DNA of 40,824 nt from Nitrosomonas sp. (GCA_017994575.1 JAGOKN010000018.1:1-40824), one strand, 5' to 3'. Shown: positions 19,522-28,961, numbered from the stretch's first letter. Notes: a model not told the origin generated them from the sequence alone. Numbers and translations: made by a program.

Positions 19522-21578
19522 TTGCCGCCATCACAATTCTTATCGCAGTGTGTGGTGCCTTGCTGCTTCTGATACTGTTTATCCGTATCCGTGATACGGG
19601 CAAAGAATTAAGACTGGATCACCATCGATCCAAAGCAATGGGTTTTGCCGATCTGCTGGTGTATGCAGCGGTTGTGGAAGATGGCGTAATTGTCGGCAAG
19701 AACGGTTCATTGATGGCTGCCTGGATATTCTGCGGCGATGATACGGCCAGCAGTACCGAGATCGAGCGTGAGCGCGTGTCATTCCGCATTAATCAGGCAT
19801 TATCCCGTTTAGGCAATGGCTGGATGATTCATGTCGATGCCATCCGCAAACCGGCACAAGGTTATTCAGATAAAGCACACTCCAATTATCCTGATCCTGT
19901 GACTGCTGCCATTGATATGGAGCGGCGCAATCTGTTCGAGCGTATCGGCACAATGTATGAAAGCTGTTTTATCGTATCACTCACGTACTTACCGCCAATG
20001 CTGGCGCAGCGCAAGTTTGTAGAACTGATGTTTGACGATGAAGCCCAAGCACCCGACCAAAAAGCCAGAACGCAAGGACTGCTGGAATATTTCCAGCGCG
20101 AATGTGCCAACTTTGAATCCCGATTATCCAGCGTATTTCATCTGTCGCGTTTAAAAAGCCACAAGCTAGTGAATGAAGACGGCACAACCATCACCCATGA
20201 TGATTTCTTGCAGTGGCTGCAATTATGCGTGACCGGCCTGGATCATCCGATGGTGTTACCGGCCAATCCGATGTATCTGGATACCTTGCTCGGTGGTCAG
20301 GAAATGTGGGGCGGGGTTGTGCCTAAGATTGGCCGCAACTTCGTTCAGGTGGTCTCGATTGAGGGTTTTCCACTGGAGTCATCACCCGGTATGTTAAACC
20401 TGCTATCTGAATTACCCGGTGTGTACCGCTGGTCATCGCGCTTTATCTTTATGGATACGCATGAAGCGGTTAATCATCTGGAAAAATTCCGCAGACGCTG
20501 GAAACAAAAAATCCGTGGCTTCTTTGATCAGGTGTTTAATCTGCAAAGCAGCAACATTGATGAAGACGCGCTGAATATGACTGAAGATGCGCAGTCTGCC
20601 ATTGCGGAGACCAATAGCGGTTTTGTAGGTCAAGGTTACTATACCAGCGTAGTCGTGCTGATGATGGAAGATCGGGCAGCATTGGAAGAAGCCGGGCGAA
20701 AGGTAGAGAAAGCCATCAATCATCTGGGATTTGCTGCGCGGGTTGAGACGATTAACACCATGGATGCGTATCTGGGAAGCCTACCCGGCCACGGTGTTGA
20801 GAATGTGCGTAGACCCCTTATTAATACCATGAATTTGGCTGATCTGTTGCCGGTCAATACCATCTGGACCGGCAAGGAATCCGCACCGTGCCCGATGTAT
20901 CCCCCTAATTCACCGCCCTTGATGCATTGCGTAACACAAGGAGCAACCCCTTTCCGGCTGAATCTGCATGTGCGCGATTTAGGTCACACTTTCATGTTCG
21001 GACCTACCGGAGCGGGGAAATCCACGCACTTGGCACTGATTGCCGCGCAATTGCGGCGTTATCAGGGCATGTCTATCTATTGCTTTGATAAGGGATTATC
21101 GATGTATCCGTTGACCAAAGCCGTGGGTGGTCAGCATTTCACGGTAGCAGGGGACGATGAATCGCTGTTTTTCTGTCCCTTACAATTCTTGCAGACTAAG
21201 GGAGATCGTGCCTGGGCGCTGGAATGGATTTGTTTGATGGTAGAACTGAACGGTATCACCGTCACCCCGTTACAGCGTAACGAAATCAGTCAGGCCATTA
21301 CTAACATGCATCAAAGCGGATCAAAAACCTTATCGGACTTGTCAGTGACGATTCAGGATGAGGAGATACGCGAGATTCTTCGGCAATACACTATTGACGG
21401 CATGATGGGGCACTTACTCGATGCTGAAGCCGATGGATTGAATCTTTCAACCTTCACCACGTTCGAGATCGAGGAATTAATGAATCTCGGTGATAAATAC
21501 GCACTGCCCACCTTGCTGTATCTATTCCGGCGCATCGAGCGCAGCCTGCCGCCATCATTCTGGACGAAGCTTGGTTGA
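19518..21578 (+). CDS. trbE: conjugal transfer ATPase TrbE, N-terminal part (frameshifted)
   Basis: 686 codons of a VirB4-family ATPase that powers pilus assembly and secretion. N-terminal membrane segments (AAITILIAVCGALLLLILFI) are followed by the VirB4 domain and Walker A (MFGPTGAGKSTHLALIAAQL, about residue 493). At ~21550 the sequence runs out of frame. The expected Walker B (IILDEAW) is encoded in another frame, while this frame reads SFWTKLG and stops. Together with the next ORF the total is ~841 residues, normal for TrbE. A single missing base in CTGCCGCC would explain it. No slippery heptamer is visible, so a mutation or sequencing error is likelier than programmed shifting. Confidence 0.88.
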   Translation: MIAAITILIAVCGALLLLILFIRIRDTGKELRLDHHRSKAMGFADLLVYAAVVEDGVIVGKNGSLMAAWIFCGDDTASSTEIERERVSFRINQALSRLGNGWMIHVDAIRKPAQGYSDKAHSNYPDPVTAAIDMERRNLFERIGTMYESCFIVSLTYLPPMLAQRKFVELMFDDEAQAPDQKARTQGLLEYFQRECANFESRLSSVFHLSRLKSHKLVNEDGTTITHDDFLQWLQLCVTGLDHPMVLPANPMYLDTLLGGQEMWGGVVPKIGRNFVQVVSIEGFPLESSPGMLNLLSELPGVYRWSSRFIFMDTHEAVNHLEKFRRRWKQKIRGFFDQVFNLQSSNIDEDALNMTEDAQSAIAETNSGFVGQGYYTSVVVLMMEDRAALEEAGRKVEKAINHLGFAARVETINTMDAYLGSLPGHGVENVRRPLINTMNLADLLPVNTIWTGKESAPCPMYPPNSPPLMHCVTQGATPFRLNLHVRDLGHTFMFGPTGAGKSTHLALIAAQLRRYQGMSIYCFDKGLSMYPLTKAVGGQHFTVAGDDESLFFCPLQFLQTKGDRAWALEWICLMVELNGITVTPLQRNEISQAITNMHQSGSKTLSDLSVTIQDEEIREILRQYTIDGMMGHLLDAEADGLNLSTFTTFEIEELMNLGDKYALPTLLYLFRRIERSLPPSFWTKLG

Positions 21579-22042
21579 TGTTGGGTCATCCGGTATTTCG
21601 TGCAAAGATCCGCGAATGGCTCAAGGTCATGCGTAAAAACAATTGTCTGGTGCTGATGGCAACCCAAAGCCTGTCAGATGCGGCCAACAGTGGGATTCTA
21701 GATGTCATTGTTGAATCCACCGCCACCAAGATATTTCTACCCAACGTATTTGCACGTGATGAAGAGGCTTCGGCACTCTATCGGCGCATGGGATTGAATA
21801 CACGCCAGATTGAGATCTTGGCTTCTGCGATTCCCAAACAGCAATATTACACGGTGTCCGAGAACGGCAGGCGGCTCTACGATCTGGCACTTGGGCCATT
21901 GGCGTTAGCTTTTGTGGGATCTACGGATAAGGAATCGATTGCCACAATTAAAAGCCTGTGTGACAAGTATGGCGACCGTTGGGTTCACGAATGGTTGGCG
22001 ATTAAAGGGTTAACGTTATCTGATTATGGAGTGGCCGCATGA
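21575..22042 (+). CDS. trbE: TrbE C-terminal part, separated by frameshift
   Basis: 155 codons continuing TrbE: MLGHPVFRAKIREWLKVMRKNNCLVLMATQSLSDAANSGI, which is the motif after Walker B, then TKIFLPNVFA and the C-terminal helices. A TGATG overlap (TGA 21576-21578, ATG 21578-21580) could allow reinitiation. However, a separate polypeptide would still lack an intact Walker B. The real unit is one gene spanning 19518-22042. Its stop overlaps the trbF ATG. Confidence 0.85.
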   Translation: MMLGHPVFRAKIREWLKVMRKNNCLVLMATQSLSDAANSGILDVIVESTATKIFLPNVFARDEEASALYRRMGLNTRQIEILASAIPKQQYYTVSENGRRLYDLALGPLALAFVGSTDKESIATIKSLCDKYGDRWVHEWLAIKGLTLSDYGVAA

Positions 22043-22803
22043 ATATGATCAACGAACTATTCAAGTTAAAGCCGGGCGCGGATGAAACTATGCGTGTCAA
22101 TGACGAAGTGATGGAAGGTGGTCGCCGCTGCGGTGAAAACGAAAACCCCTATCTGTCAGCGCGGCGTACCTGGAATGATCACATGCGGGAAGTAATTGCT
22201 TCACGCACTATGTGGCAAATGCTGGCACTTCTTTGTTTGTTGATTGCGCTGGCAGGAGTAGGTGGAGTCATTGCTATCGGCAGCCAGTCCAAATTCATCC
22301 CCTATGTCGTGCAGGTCAATAAACTGGGTGAAGCCATCGCGGTTTCGCGTGCGGATATCGCAGCTGGGGCCGATCAGCGCGTTGTGCATGCCTCGGTTGC
22401 AGCATTCATCAATGACTTGCGCATGGTGACTCCTGATATCGCCTTGCAGCGTAAAGCCATCTTTCATGCGTATGCCATGCTATCCAATAACGATCCCGCC
22501 ACGGCAAAAGCCAATGAGTGGTTCAATAGTACTGATGCCAGCAGTCCTTTCAAACGCGCTGAAACACAAACCGTCAATGTTGAAATCATATCGGTGATCC
22601 CGCAATCACCGGAGACCTGGCAGGTGGATTGGTTGGAAAAAGTCTATGACCGCCAAGGGCACTTAACCGAGCCGCCATTCAAGATGCGTGCATTATTGAG
22701 AATCTATAACAAGCCGACCACACAAAGCACCACGGAAGAGCAGATCCGAAATAACCCGCTGGGCATTTATATCCAGGATTTCTCCTGGTCGAAACAAACA
22801 TAA
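22039..22803 (+). CDS. trbF: conjugal transfer protein TrbF (VirB8-like)
   Basis: 254 residues. A short cytoplasmic head is followed by one membrane helix (MWQMLALLCLLIALAGVGGVIAIG, about residues 55-77) and a periplasmic VirB8 NTF2-like domain containing SKFIPYVVQVNKLGEA and WQVDWLEKVYDRQG. It nucleates the inner-membrane complex. The ATG overlaps the trbE stop by 4 nt. Confidence 0.92.
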   Translation: MNMINELFKLKPGADETMRVNDEVMEGGRRCGENENPYLSARRTWNDHMREVIASRTMWQMLALLCLLIALAGVGGVIAIGSQSKFIPYVVQVNKLGEAIAVSRADIAAGADQRVVHASVAAFINDLRMVTPDIALQRKAIFHAYAMLSNNDPATAKANEWFNSTDASSPFKRAETQTVNVEIISVIPQSPETWQVDWLEKVYDRQGHLTEPPFKMRALLRIYNKPTTQSTTEEQIRNNPLGIYIQDFSWSKQT

Positions 22804-22817
22804 AGAGGCCGCTCATC

Positions 22818-23735
22818 ATGAAACCGTTACTCTCTTTAAGTGCGCTAAGTACCCTAAGCACGTTGATTCTCTCCATTGGACTGGTTGTCCCAAGCTATGC
22901 CAACGGCTTGTCTGAAGCATATTTTACCGATAAGAATCCGCAACTAACCCCACAAGAACGTGCTGCCATTGATCTGGCCAAGAAATGGCAGGCAGTTAAT
23001 CCCACCGGCACAAAGCCAGTTGCAGGGCCAGATGGCTCCATTCGTTTTCTGTTTGGTTCACAGCAACCCAGCATCGTCTGTGCGGTATTACAGGTATGCG
23101 ATATTGAATTGCAGCCGGGGGAGCAGGTTAATTCCATTCATTTGGGCGACCAGGCGCGTTGGTTAATAGAACCGGCGGTTACCGGTCAGGGATCTTCTGA
23201 AGTGCAGCATCTGATTGTGAAACCATTGGATGTGGGATTGGAAACATCACTGGTAGTTACCACCAACCGGCGCACCTATCACATGCGTCTGCGATCTCAT
23301 CGGCGCGATTTTATGCCGAGAGTAAGTTTTACTTATCCGGAAGATGCGCTGATTAAATGGGATGCGATTAGAGATAAAGAAAGCCATGCGATGGGAATCA
23401 GGAAATCGCGCACCATTCCTGAAACCGGAGAATATTTGGGCAATCTGGATTTTGCGTATGCAGTGTCTGGCGATGCTGCCTGGAAGCCGCTGCGGGTCTA
23501 TAACGACGGTCAGAAAACTATCATACAAATGCCGAGTATTATGGCGCAGACTGAAGCGCCGACTTTGTTACTGCTGAATAAGGAAGGCGGTATTTTTAGT
23601 GAAGATGAAACGGTCATAGTGAATTACCGTTTGCAAGGTGATCGCTATATTGTAGATACCGTATTTGATCGTGCGATTCTAATTGCGGGAGTGGGTGGTA
23701 ATCAAAGCCGAGTGACGATTACGCGGGGGAATTAA
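22818..23735 (+). CDS. trbG: conjugal transfer protein TrbG (VirB9-like)
   Basis: 305 residues. The signal peptide runs LILSIGLVVPSYANG. The mature protein has the VirB9/CagX beta-rich fold, with LVVTTNRRTYHMRLRSH and FSEDETVIVNYRLQGDRYIVDTVF-like segments conserved at the C-terminus. It forms the outer-membrane core complex with TrbI and TrbH. AAGAGG lies before the ATG. Confidence 0.92.
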   Translation: MKPLLSLSALSTLSTLILSIGLVVPSYANGLSEAYFTDKNPQLTPQERAAIDLAKKWQAVNPTGTKPVAGPDGSIRFLFGSQQPSIVCAVLQVCDIELQPGEQVNSIHLGDQARWLIEPAVTGQGSSEVQHLIVKPLDVGLETSLVVTTNRRTYHMRLRSHRRDFMPRVSFTYPEDALIKWDAIRDKESHAMGIRKSRTIPETGEYLGNLDFAYAVSGDAAWKPLRVYNDGQKTIIQMPSIMAQTEAPTLLLLNKEGGIFSEDETVIVNYRLQGDRYIVDTVFDRAILIAGVGGNQSRVTITRGN

Positions 23736-24220
23736 TGATGAATAAAATGATCACCGCATCCAACTCTATTTTTATCCTCATGTTGGTTTTATTGCTACTG
23801 AATGGTTGTGCTACGCAACCGTATGGCAATTTTATTCAAAATCCTTCAACCATAACCAGCAAAGTCATGGCCGATGATGTGACGGCCCAAATAGTGCGGC
23901 TGTATCCGGCGGCTAATACGCAGTTTAATTTGCGCCATGAGGTTAATGATCCGTTTGGCAAAACATTGATTGAAAACCTGCGTCTTGAAGGGTTCGCGGT
24001 TCAGGAAGCGACTCAGCAATCAATTCAGCAGCAAATCTTTGCTGTGCCTCATCAACTCGAAACTGAATCGCAAAAAGGTTTGGCTTTGAGTTACATCATT
24101 GACCAATCGGGTGATTTGTATCATGTCAAACTCATGATTGACGATATGCGATTGTCGCGTGCATTTGCGGTACAGGCCGACAGTATCCATCCTGCCGGTC
24201 TTTGGGTGAGAAAAGAATAA
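23735..24220 (+). CDS. trbH: conjugal transfer lipoprotein TrbH
   Basis: 161 residues with a hydrophobic leader and lipobox LLLNGC (Cys ~residue 25), so an outer-membrane lipoprotein. It occupies the trbH slot between trbG and trbI; VirB7-like lipoproteins stabilise VirB9 homologues. ATG overlaps the trbG stop (TAATG). Confidence 0.82.
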   Translation: MMNKMITASNSIFILMLVLLLLNGCATQPYGNFIQNPSTITSKVMADDVTAQIVRLYPAANTQFNLRHEVNDPFGKTLIENLRLEGFAVQEATQQSIQQQIFAVPHQLETESQKGLALSYIIDQSGDLYHVKLMIDDMRLSRAFAVQADSIHPAGLWVRKE

Positions 24221-24234
24221 GGGGGGTAAGAGTG

Positions 24235-25644
24235 ATGTCAACCAATTCAAAACTCTTATCACCTGATTCATCCCCGGATGTAGTTGCCAAAAATGTGGGG
24301 GTGCGGCGCGTCAATAACCTGCCGATTGTTATCTTTGGCGCAATCATGCTGATATTTATGTTGCTTATGATGATTGTTGCCATGAATCGCGCAGCTGAGC
24401 GCGGTCAATACGATTTTGATGGTAATCATGATACTCAGTCGAGCAATTCCTTTGCCTCGCTGATTGCCAAAGACTATATCGGCGGCATTATCGAACCTAA
24501 AACCCAGCCTGTAATTCCTGAACCCTCTGCAAAGCTATCTGCGCAGGGGATCATTATTGAACGACCAGCGGATCTGGATCGGCCGCCTCTGCCGCCCTCT
24601 ATGGATACTGTCGATCCATCGCTTCACGCCGACATCGCGCATATTCGTATGCTGAAACGCCAGCAACTGGAAGAAGCGATCAAGGCTAAAACCAATGTGA
24701 ATGTCGTTGCACCCAGAAGTACCGGATCATCGCCGGATTTAGCCAATGCCGGTGCACCTAAAACGCGCGAGGAAATGTTGGCAAAATTGGCATCGGTGCG
24801 TCAACAGATTGATGCAAATCTGCGCGAAGATCCAACGGCTGCCTATCATGCGCGTCTGGCGCAGTTGCGGCAGGATGGGGGATCGAGTGTAGCCGGAGGA
24901 ATGGGAACGGGTAGAAGTGATGAATTCATGGATGATGGCGCTCCTCGATTGCTGGATGACGAGACTGGTACACGGGATAAGGATTATTCTCGTTTTGATT
25001 CAGCAGAAGGAGAAGCACGCTGGAAATTAAATAGCGAAGTGCAAAAGCCAGTGTCCCCCTATGTCCTGCAAACCGGGTTTGTAATACCGGCAACCTTGAT
25101 ATCCGGTATTAATTCCAGCCTGCCGGGGCAGATCATGGCACAGGTAAGCCAGCATATTTATGACTCACCGATTGGTAAGTGGCGTTTGATTCCGCAAGGA
25201 TCCAGATTGGTGGGTACCTATTCCAGCGAAGTGGAATTCGGTCAGGCGCGTGTACTGGTTGCTTGGCAACGTATCATCTTTCCGGATGGAAAAACCATGG
25301 ATATCGGTGCCATGCCGGGTGCTGACGGGGTCGGCTACGCAGGCTTTAAGGATCTGGTCAATAACCATTATCTGCGCATCTTTGGGTCAGCCCTGATTAT
25401 GTCGGCGATTGTTGCCGGTGCTGCGTACAGCCAGCGTGATGCAGGCGGTGCGTTCGGGCGGCAAAATGCCGGTAGCATCATGAGTCAATCGCTCGGTCAG
25501 CAATTGGGGTTGGTCACCGCCAATCTTATCCGCAAGAACCTGAATATTTCCCCAACGCTTGAAATCAGGCCGGGGTATCGCTTTAACATCATTGTGACCA
25601 AAGACATGAAGTTTTCCAAACCGTATCAATCATTTGATTATTAA
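24235..25644 (+). CDS. trbI: conjugal transfer protein TrbI (VirB10-like)
   Basis: 469 residues from the ATG at 24235, preceded by a strong GGGGGG ribosome site; an upstream in-frame ATG at 24202 lies inside trbH and is less likely. A cytoplasmic tail is followed by one membrane helix (LPIVIFGAIMLIFMLLMMIVAM), a proline-rich periplasmic linker, and the VirB10 beta-barrel domain with VLQTGFVIPATLISGINSSLPG and RLIPQGSRLVGTYSS. It bridges inner and outer membranes. Confidence 0.93.
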   Translation: MSTNSKLLSPDSSPDVVAKNVGVRRVNNLPIVIFGAIMLIFMLLMMIVAMNRAAERGQYDFDGNHDTQSSNSFASLIAKDYIGGIIEPKTQPVIPEPSAKLSAQGIIIERPADLDRPPLPPSMDTVDPSLHADIAHIRMLKRQQLEEAIKAKTNVNVVAPRSTGSSPDLANAGAPKTREEMLAKLASVRQQIDANLREDPTAAYHARLAQLRQDGGSSVAGGMGTGRSDEFMDDGAPRLLDDETGTRDKDYSRFDSAEGEARWKLNSEVQKPVSPYVLQTGFVIPATLISGINSSLPGQIMAQVSQHIYDSPIGKWRLIPQGSRLVGTYSSEVEFGQARVLVAWQRIIFPDGKTMDIGAMPGADGVGYAGFKDLVNNHYLRIFGSALIMSAIVAGAAYSQRDAGGAFGRQNAGSIMSQSLGQQLGLVTANLIRKNLNISPTLEIRPGYRFNIIVTKDMKFSKPYQSFDY

Positions 25645-25662
25645 TAACAGGAGTGATCAAAC

Positions 25663-26463
25663 ATGATAAATAGCAAAAATCTAGTTGCTCAGTTGATCGT
25701 AATGCTGCTCGCACTGGGTAATGCCGGTTATTCATCGGCTATCAAAGCAGGTGGTCTTGCGGTCATTGATATGGCGAATATCAAACAAACCACAATTACC
25801 GCGCTTGAAGCGATAGAGCAGACCCAGAAGCAAATAGAGCAGTATCAGACGCAATTGCAGCAATATGAGAACATGATCCGAAATACCGTGGCGCCTCCTG
25901 CTTATGTCTGGGCGAAAGTGGAGTATGCGATGAACAGGCTCATCAATTTGACCAATACCATACGCTATTATGAACAGCAGTATGGCGGACTGGATGGTTA
26001 TATGCAGCGGTTTCGCAATGTTGAATATTATCGCAGTTCCCCTTGTTTTAGTTTGCAGGAGAAATGCAATGAAGGCGCCTGGAAACTCCTGAAGGAAGGA
26101 CAAAATACCAGCACCGACGCACAAAAAAATGCCAATGATTCGCTCCTGAGAGGTTTGAGCGAGCATCAGAATCAGATTCCGCTGGATGCAGCGCACCTGC
26201 AAGTCTTACAACAAAGAACCGAGTCTGCCCAAGGGCAAATGGAAGCGCTGCAATATGCTAATCAATTGGCCGCGTACCAGGCAAACCAGTTGCTGCAAAT
26301 GCGTCAAATGCTGATTGCTCAGCATAATGCCGCCAATACGCTTAGTCAGGCCGAGGTAGATCAAAAGGCCATGCAGCAGGCTGCGCGTGAGGCGGCAACC
26401 AAGCGATTGAGTCCTGAAATACTGCCAGTGGGTAGAAACTGGTCTGTAAGGGATGCCTTTTGA
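25663..26463 (+). CDS. trbJ: conjugal transfer protein TrbJ (VirB5-like)
   Basis: 266 residues. Signal peptide, then glutamine-rich helices (QKQIEQYQTQLQQYENMIRN). The C-terminal LLQMRQMLIAQHNAANT segment is characteristic of TrbJ, the pilus-tip/adhesion protein. AGGAG precedes the ATG. Confidence 0.9.
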   Translation: MINSKNLVAQLIVMLLALGNAGYSSAIKAGGLAVIDMANIKQTTITALEAIEQTQKQIEQYQTQLQQYENMIRNTVAPPAYVWAKVEYAMNRLINLTNTIRYYEQQYGGLDGYMQRFRNVEYYRSSPCFSLQEKCNEGAWKLLKEGQNTSTDAQKNANDSLLRGLSEHQNQIPLDAAHLQVLQQRTESAQGQMEALQYANQLAAYQANQLLQMRQMLIAQHNAANTLSQAEVDQKAMQQAAREAATKRLSPEILPVGRNWSVRDAF

Positions 26464-26486
26464 AACACTAACTCAAGGAGATACCG

Positions 26487-26690
26487 ATGAAAAAAAGTCA
26501 TTTAATTATTGCAATTATCTGTTCATTGTCTTTGTTGCTGTTGGCAGGGTGTTATAAGGATGGCGATGGCAAGCTTGAATTGAAGGAGCCTAAGAAGGAA
26601 TTAAGTGAAATGCCGGAAAGAAAGAATTGGCTCGAAATGGATGTCTCTGATCCTGATAAATTCAAGAAACAGATGGATGGCACTAAGTGA
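26487..26690 (+). CDS. trbK: small lipoprotein in the trbK (entry exclusion) position
   Basis: 67 residues with signal and lipobox LLLAGC (Cys ~22), then a short charged mature part. TrbK of IncP plasmids is a lipoprotein of this size at this place that blocks entry of a like element. Sequence similarity is weak, so the call rests on position, size and lipobox. AAGGAG ribosome site. Confidence 0.7.
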   Translation: MKKSHLIIAIICSLSLLLLAGCYKDGDGKLELKEPKKELSEMPERKNWLEMDVSDPDKFKKQMDGTK

Positions 26691-26720
26691 GCATTTTATA
26701 AAATTGTGGGGATTAGCTAA

Positions 26721-27812
26721 ATGTTAAAAAGCCCAATCATATTTTTGCTTGTTTTTATTATATTGTTAAGTTTTTCATCTGCCGTATTTGCAGAGCTTGC
26801 TTACATTGATCCTGCTACGAATCAAAGTGTATTAGATCAGGTAATCCAAAAATTTTTGGGAAAAGTTAAAACCTGGCAAACAGTCATACAAGGTGCAGCT
26901 GAGCGCTTGTTTTGGACTTTAGTGTTGATTTCCATGGTCTGGACTTTTGGGATGATGTTACTGCGCAAGGCAGACATTGGGGATTTTTTTGCTGAGTTCA
27001 CTCGTTTCATTATCTTCACAGGATTTTATTTCTGGCTGCTGACCAATGCTGTATCAGGTCACAATATAGCGGGTACTATTATTGCCTCGATGCAGCAATT
27101 GGGTGGCACGGCTGCTGGTTTGCCGAGTGGTGCCAGTCATTCCAGTGTTATGGATACAGGGGTTTTAATCTGGACTCAAGCAACAAATAATCTCACTCTA
27201 CTGCAACCGATCGATAGCCTGATTGCAGTCATCATATCACTGATTATTCTCGTTGTTTTAGCAGTCATTGCAGTCAACATGCTACTCTTGCTGATTTCAT
27301 CCTGGGTACTGATGTATGCGGGTATTTTCTTTTTAGGTTTTGGTGGTGCACGCTGGACATCCGATATTGCCATAAACTACTTTAAAACAGTTCTGGGTGT
27401 TGGTATTCAGCTATTTGTGATGCTCCTGATCGTTGGTATCGGCAGTGATCTGTTATCCAGTTTTTACGTCAAAATGGGTAAAAATGTACTGAATTATGAA
27501 GAACTGGCGGTTATGCTGATTTTTTCGATTGCGTTTTTTGTATTGATTTCCAGATTGCCGCTGTTGCTGGCTGGCATTATAACGGGTAGTAGCATAGGTT
27601 CGACTGTCGGAATTGGCAGTAATAGTGCAGGTGGTTTTATGGCAGCGGCAGGCACAGTGGCAGCTGTTGCATCTTATGGTGGCACACTGGCAGCCGGTCG
27701 ACTGACAGCAGCAAGAAGTGCGGGGTCGGATGCATTACGTAGCGCTATTGAAAAAGGCCAGGCTCAGGAATCGTCAGGTATGAACAATATTTCGCGAGGA
27801 GGGGGTAAATAA
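26721..27812 (+). CDS. trbL: conjugal transfer protein TrbL (VirB6-like)
   Basis: 363 residues. Signal, then six or more hydrophobic segments (e.g. LFWTLVLISMVWTFGMMLL, SLIAVIISLIILVVLAVIAVNMLLLLISSWVLMYAGIFFLGFGGA) and an Ala/Gly/Ser-rich tail, as in TrbL/VirB6 channel proteins. It is shorter than RP4 TrbL because the low-complexity C-terminal tail is reduced. TAATG at its end couples it to a tiny downstream ORF. Confidence 0.9.
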   Translation: MLKSPIIFLLVFIILLSFSSAVFAELAYIDPATNQSVLDQVIQKFLGKVKTWQTVIQGAAERLFWTLVLISMVWTFGMMLLRKADIGDFFAEFTRFIIFTGFYFWLLTNAVSGHNIAGTIIASMQQLGGTAAGLPSGASHSSVMDTGVLIWTQATNNLTLLQPIDSLIAVIISLIILVVLAVIAVNMLLLLISSWVLMYAGIFFLGFGGARWTSDIAINYFKTVLGVGIQLFVMLLIVGIGSDLLSSFYVKMGKNVLNYEELAVMLIFSIAFFVLISRLPLLLAGIITGSSIGSTVGIGSNSAGGFMAAAGTVAAVASYGGTLAAGRLTAARSAGSDALRSAIEKGQAQESSGMNNISRGGGK

Positions 27813-27844
27813 TGGATAAGGCATTTAAGCAATTCGCTCGATGA
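27812..27844 (+). CDS. 10-codon linker ORF between trbL and trbN
   Basis: ATG overlaps the trbL stop (TAATG), and its TGA (27842-27844) overlaps the first ATG of trbN (ATGATG). Such a mini-ORF may carry terminating ribosomes to trbN by reinitiation. Alternatively it is the true trbN start cut off by a frameshift. Confidence 0.3.
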   Translation: MDKAFKQFAR

Positions 27845-28284
27845 TGGATTTGCCGCCGGATATGCAGGAAAGAGTGGTGTGCTCAATCACTGCTGCCATC
27901 AAGTATGAAGTACCAGTCAATATCTTGCTGGCGATAGCCGAAAAAGAGGGTGGTAAACCGGGTCAATGGATACGTAACAGTAACGGTACTCACGATGTTG
28001 GCTCGATGCAATTTAATACAGCTTATCTTCAAGATTTATCAAAATATGGCATCACGCCTGATCACGTAGCAAATCCGGGTTGTTATGCCTATGATCTGGC
28101 TGCATGGCGAGTGCGTTTGCATATCAAAAATGACAAAGGTGATATCTGGACAAGAGCAGCCAATTATCATTCGCGTACTCCAAAATATAATGCAAAGTAT
28201 CGCGCTGATTTGATTATCAAAGCCACTAAATGGGCGGACTGGTTGGAAGATCGTTTTCCTTCATCGAATACCAATAATCAGTAA
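27841..28284 (+). CDS. trbN: lytic transglycosylase TrbN (VirB1-like)
   Basis: 147 residues of a soluble lytic transglycosylase domain: NILLAIAEKEGG with catalytic Glu, GTHDVGSMQFNTAYL, and AANYHSRTPKYNAKYR. It opens peptidoglycan for the secretion channel. No signal peptide is encoded, and only 28 nt separate it from trbL, so export is unexplained. trbM is absent between trbL and trbN. It is the last recognisable transfer gene here. Confidence 0.88.
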   Translation: MMDLPPDMQERVVCSITAAIKYEVPVNILLAIAEKEGGKPGQWIRNSNGTHDVGSMQFNTAYLQDLSKYGITPDHVANPGCYAYDLAAWRVRLHIKNDKGDIWTRAANYHSRTPKYNAKYRADLIIKATKWADWLEDRFPSSNTNNQ

Positions 28285-28293
28285 GAATTCTTT

Positions 28294-28310
28294 TCCACAA
28301 ATTCTGTGGA
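28294..28310 (+). terminator. hairpin just after trbN
   Basis: TCCACA/TGTGGA stem of 6 bp with an AATTC loop, 10 nt after the trbN stop. There is no clear T run after the stem. Weak candidate for the end of the trb operon. Confidence 0.3.
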
Positions 28311-28489
28311 TAAAGCTGTAGATGTATTAAGCATAGAGTGGATAATAGATTCCTGCTGTTGTTTTAAATGAAGACAGGGGAATTGCAGAGCAATGTTTGT
28401 CAACTAGAGGATCTGCTACAACAGATAACAGATATAAGCGTACATGGTTTACTATAATGGCAATCGGAGCCATGCGGTCAGCGCGCTGA

Positions 28490-28771
28490 AATTTATTTCC
28501 AAGCAGCAAGAAAAATAAAAGCACTACATTCGATGCGAATGACGATGTGCCGCCTTCCCTGGCTTCCGTGTGCATCAGTTGGGCGCGTTTGCTCAAGCGG
28601 GTGTTTGAGATCGGCATTGAGCGCTGCGCGCATTGTGACGGGAATATGAAAATCATCGCCGCCTTCTTGGAGAAAGCCGCAATCAATAAAACTCTCGATC
28701 ATCTTGGTTTGCCTGCCAGGGCGCCGCCTAGAGCACCTGCACAAATCTTTGATCCTTTCGAGCCAACCTGA
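28490..28771 (+). pseudogene. C-terminal fragment of an IS91-type transposase
   Basis: The open frame encodes SWARLLKRVFEIGIERCAHCDGNMKIIAAF and LDHLGLPARAPPRAPA, the zinc-finger-like C-terminal tail typical of IS91/IS801 transposases. The rest of the protein, including the HUH catalytic domain, is absent upstream. A relic only. Confidence 0.7.
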
Positions 28772-28961
28772 TCCCGTGCTCGCTCCTTTCAATCCTCTTC
28801 ATCACGGAACTGACCTTTACCCTTGGGCGTCTTTCGCCTAAAGCGCCAAAATGCGGCAAAATCTTTGCCTTTTTGTGACAACTGAATCGGAATACAGTCA
28901 TTTTTTGATCGATTATCACCGTGTTTGAGAATTGAACCAGCTTTCAGTACATTCAAAACTT
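28772..28961. other. non-coding junction between IS relics
   Basis: No gene is visible. The sequence directly after the IS91 relic may include its 3' end, then unassigned AT-rich DNA up to the IS481 relic. Confidence 0.3.
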
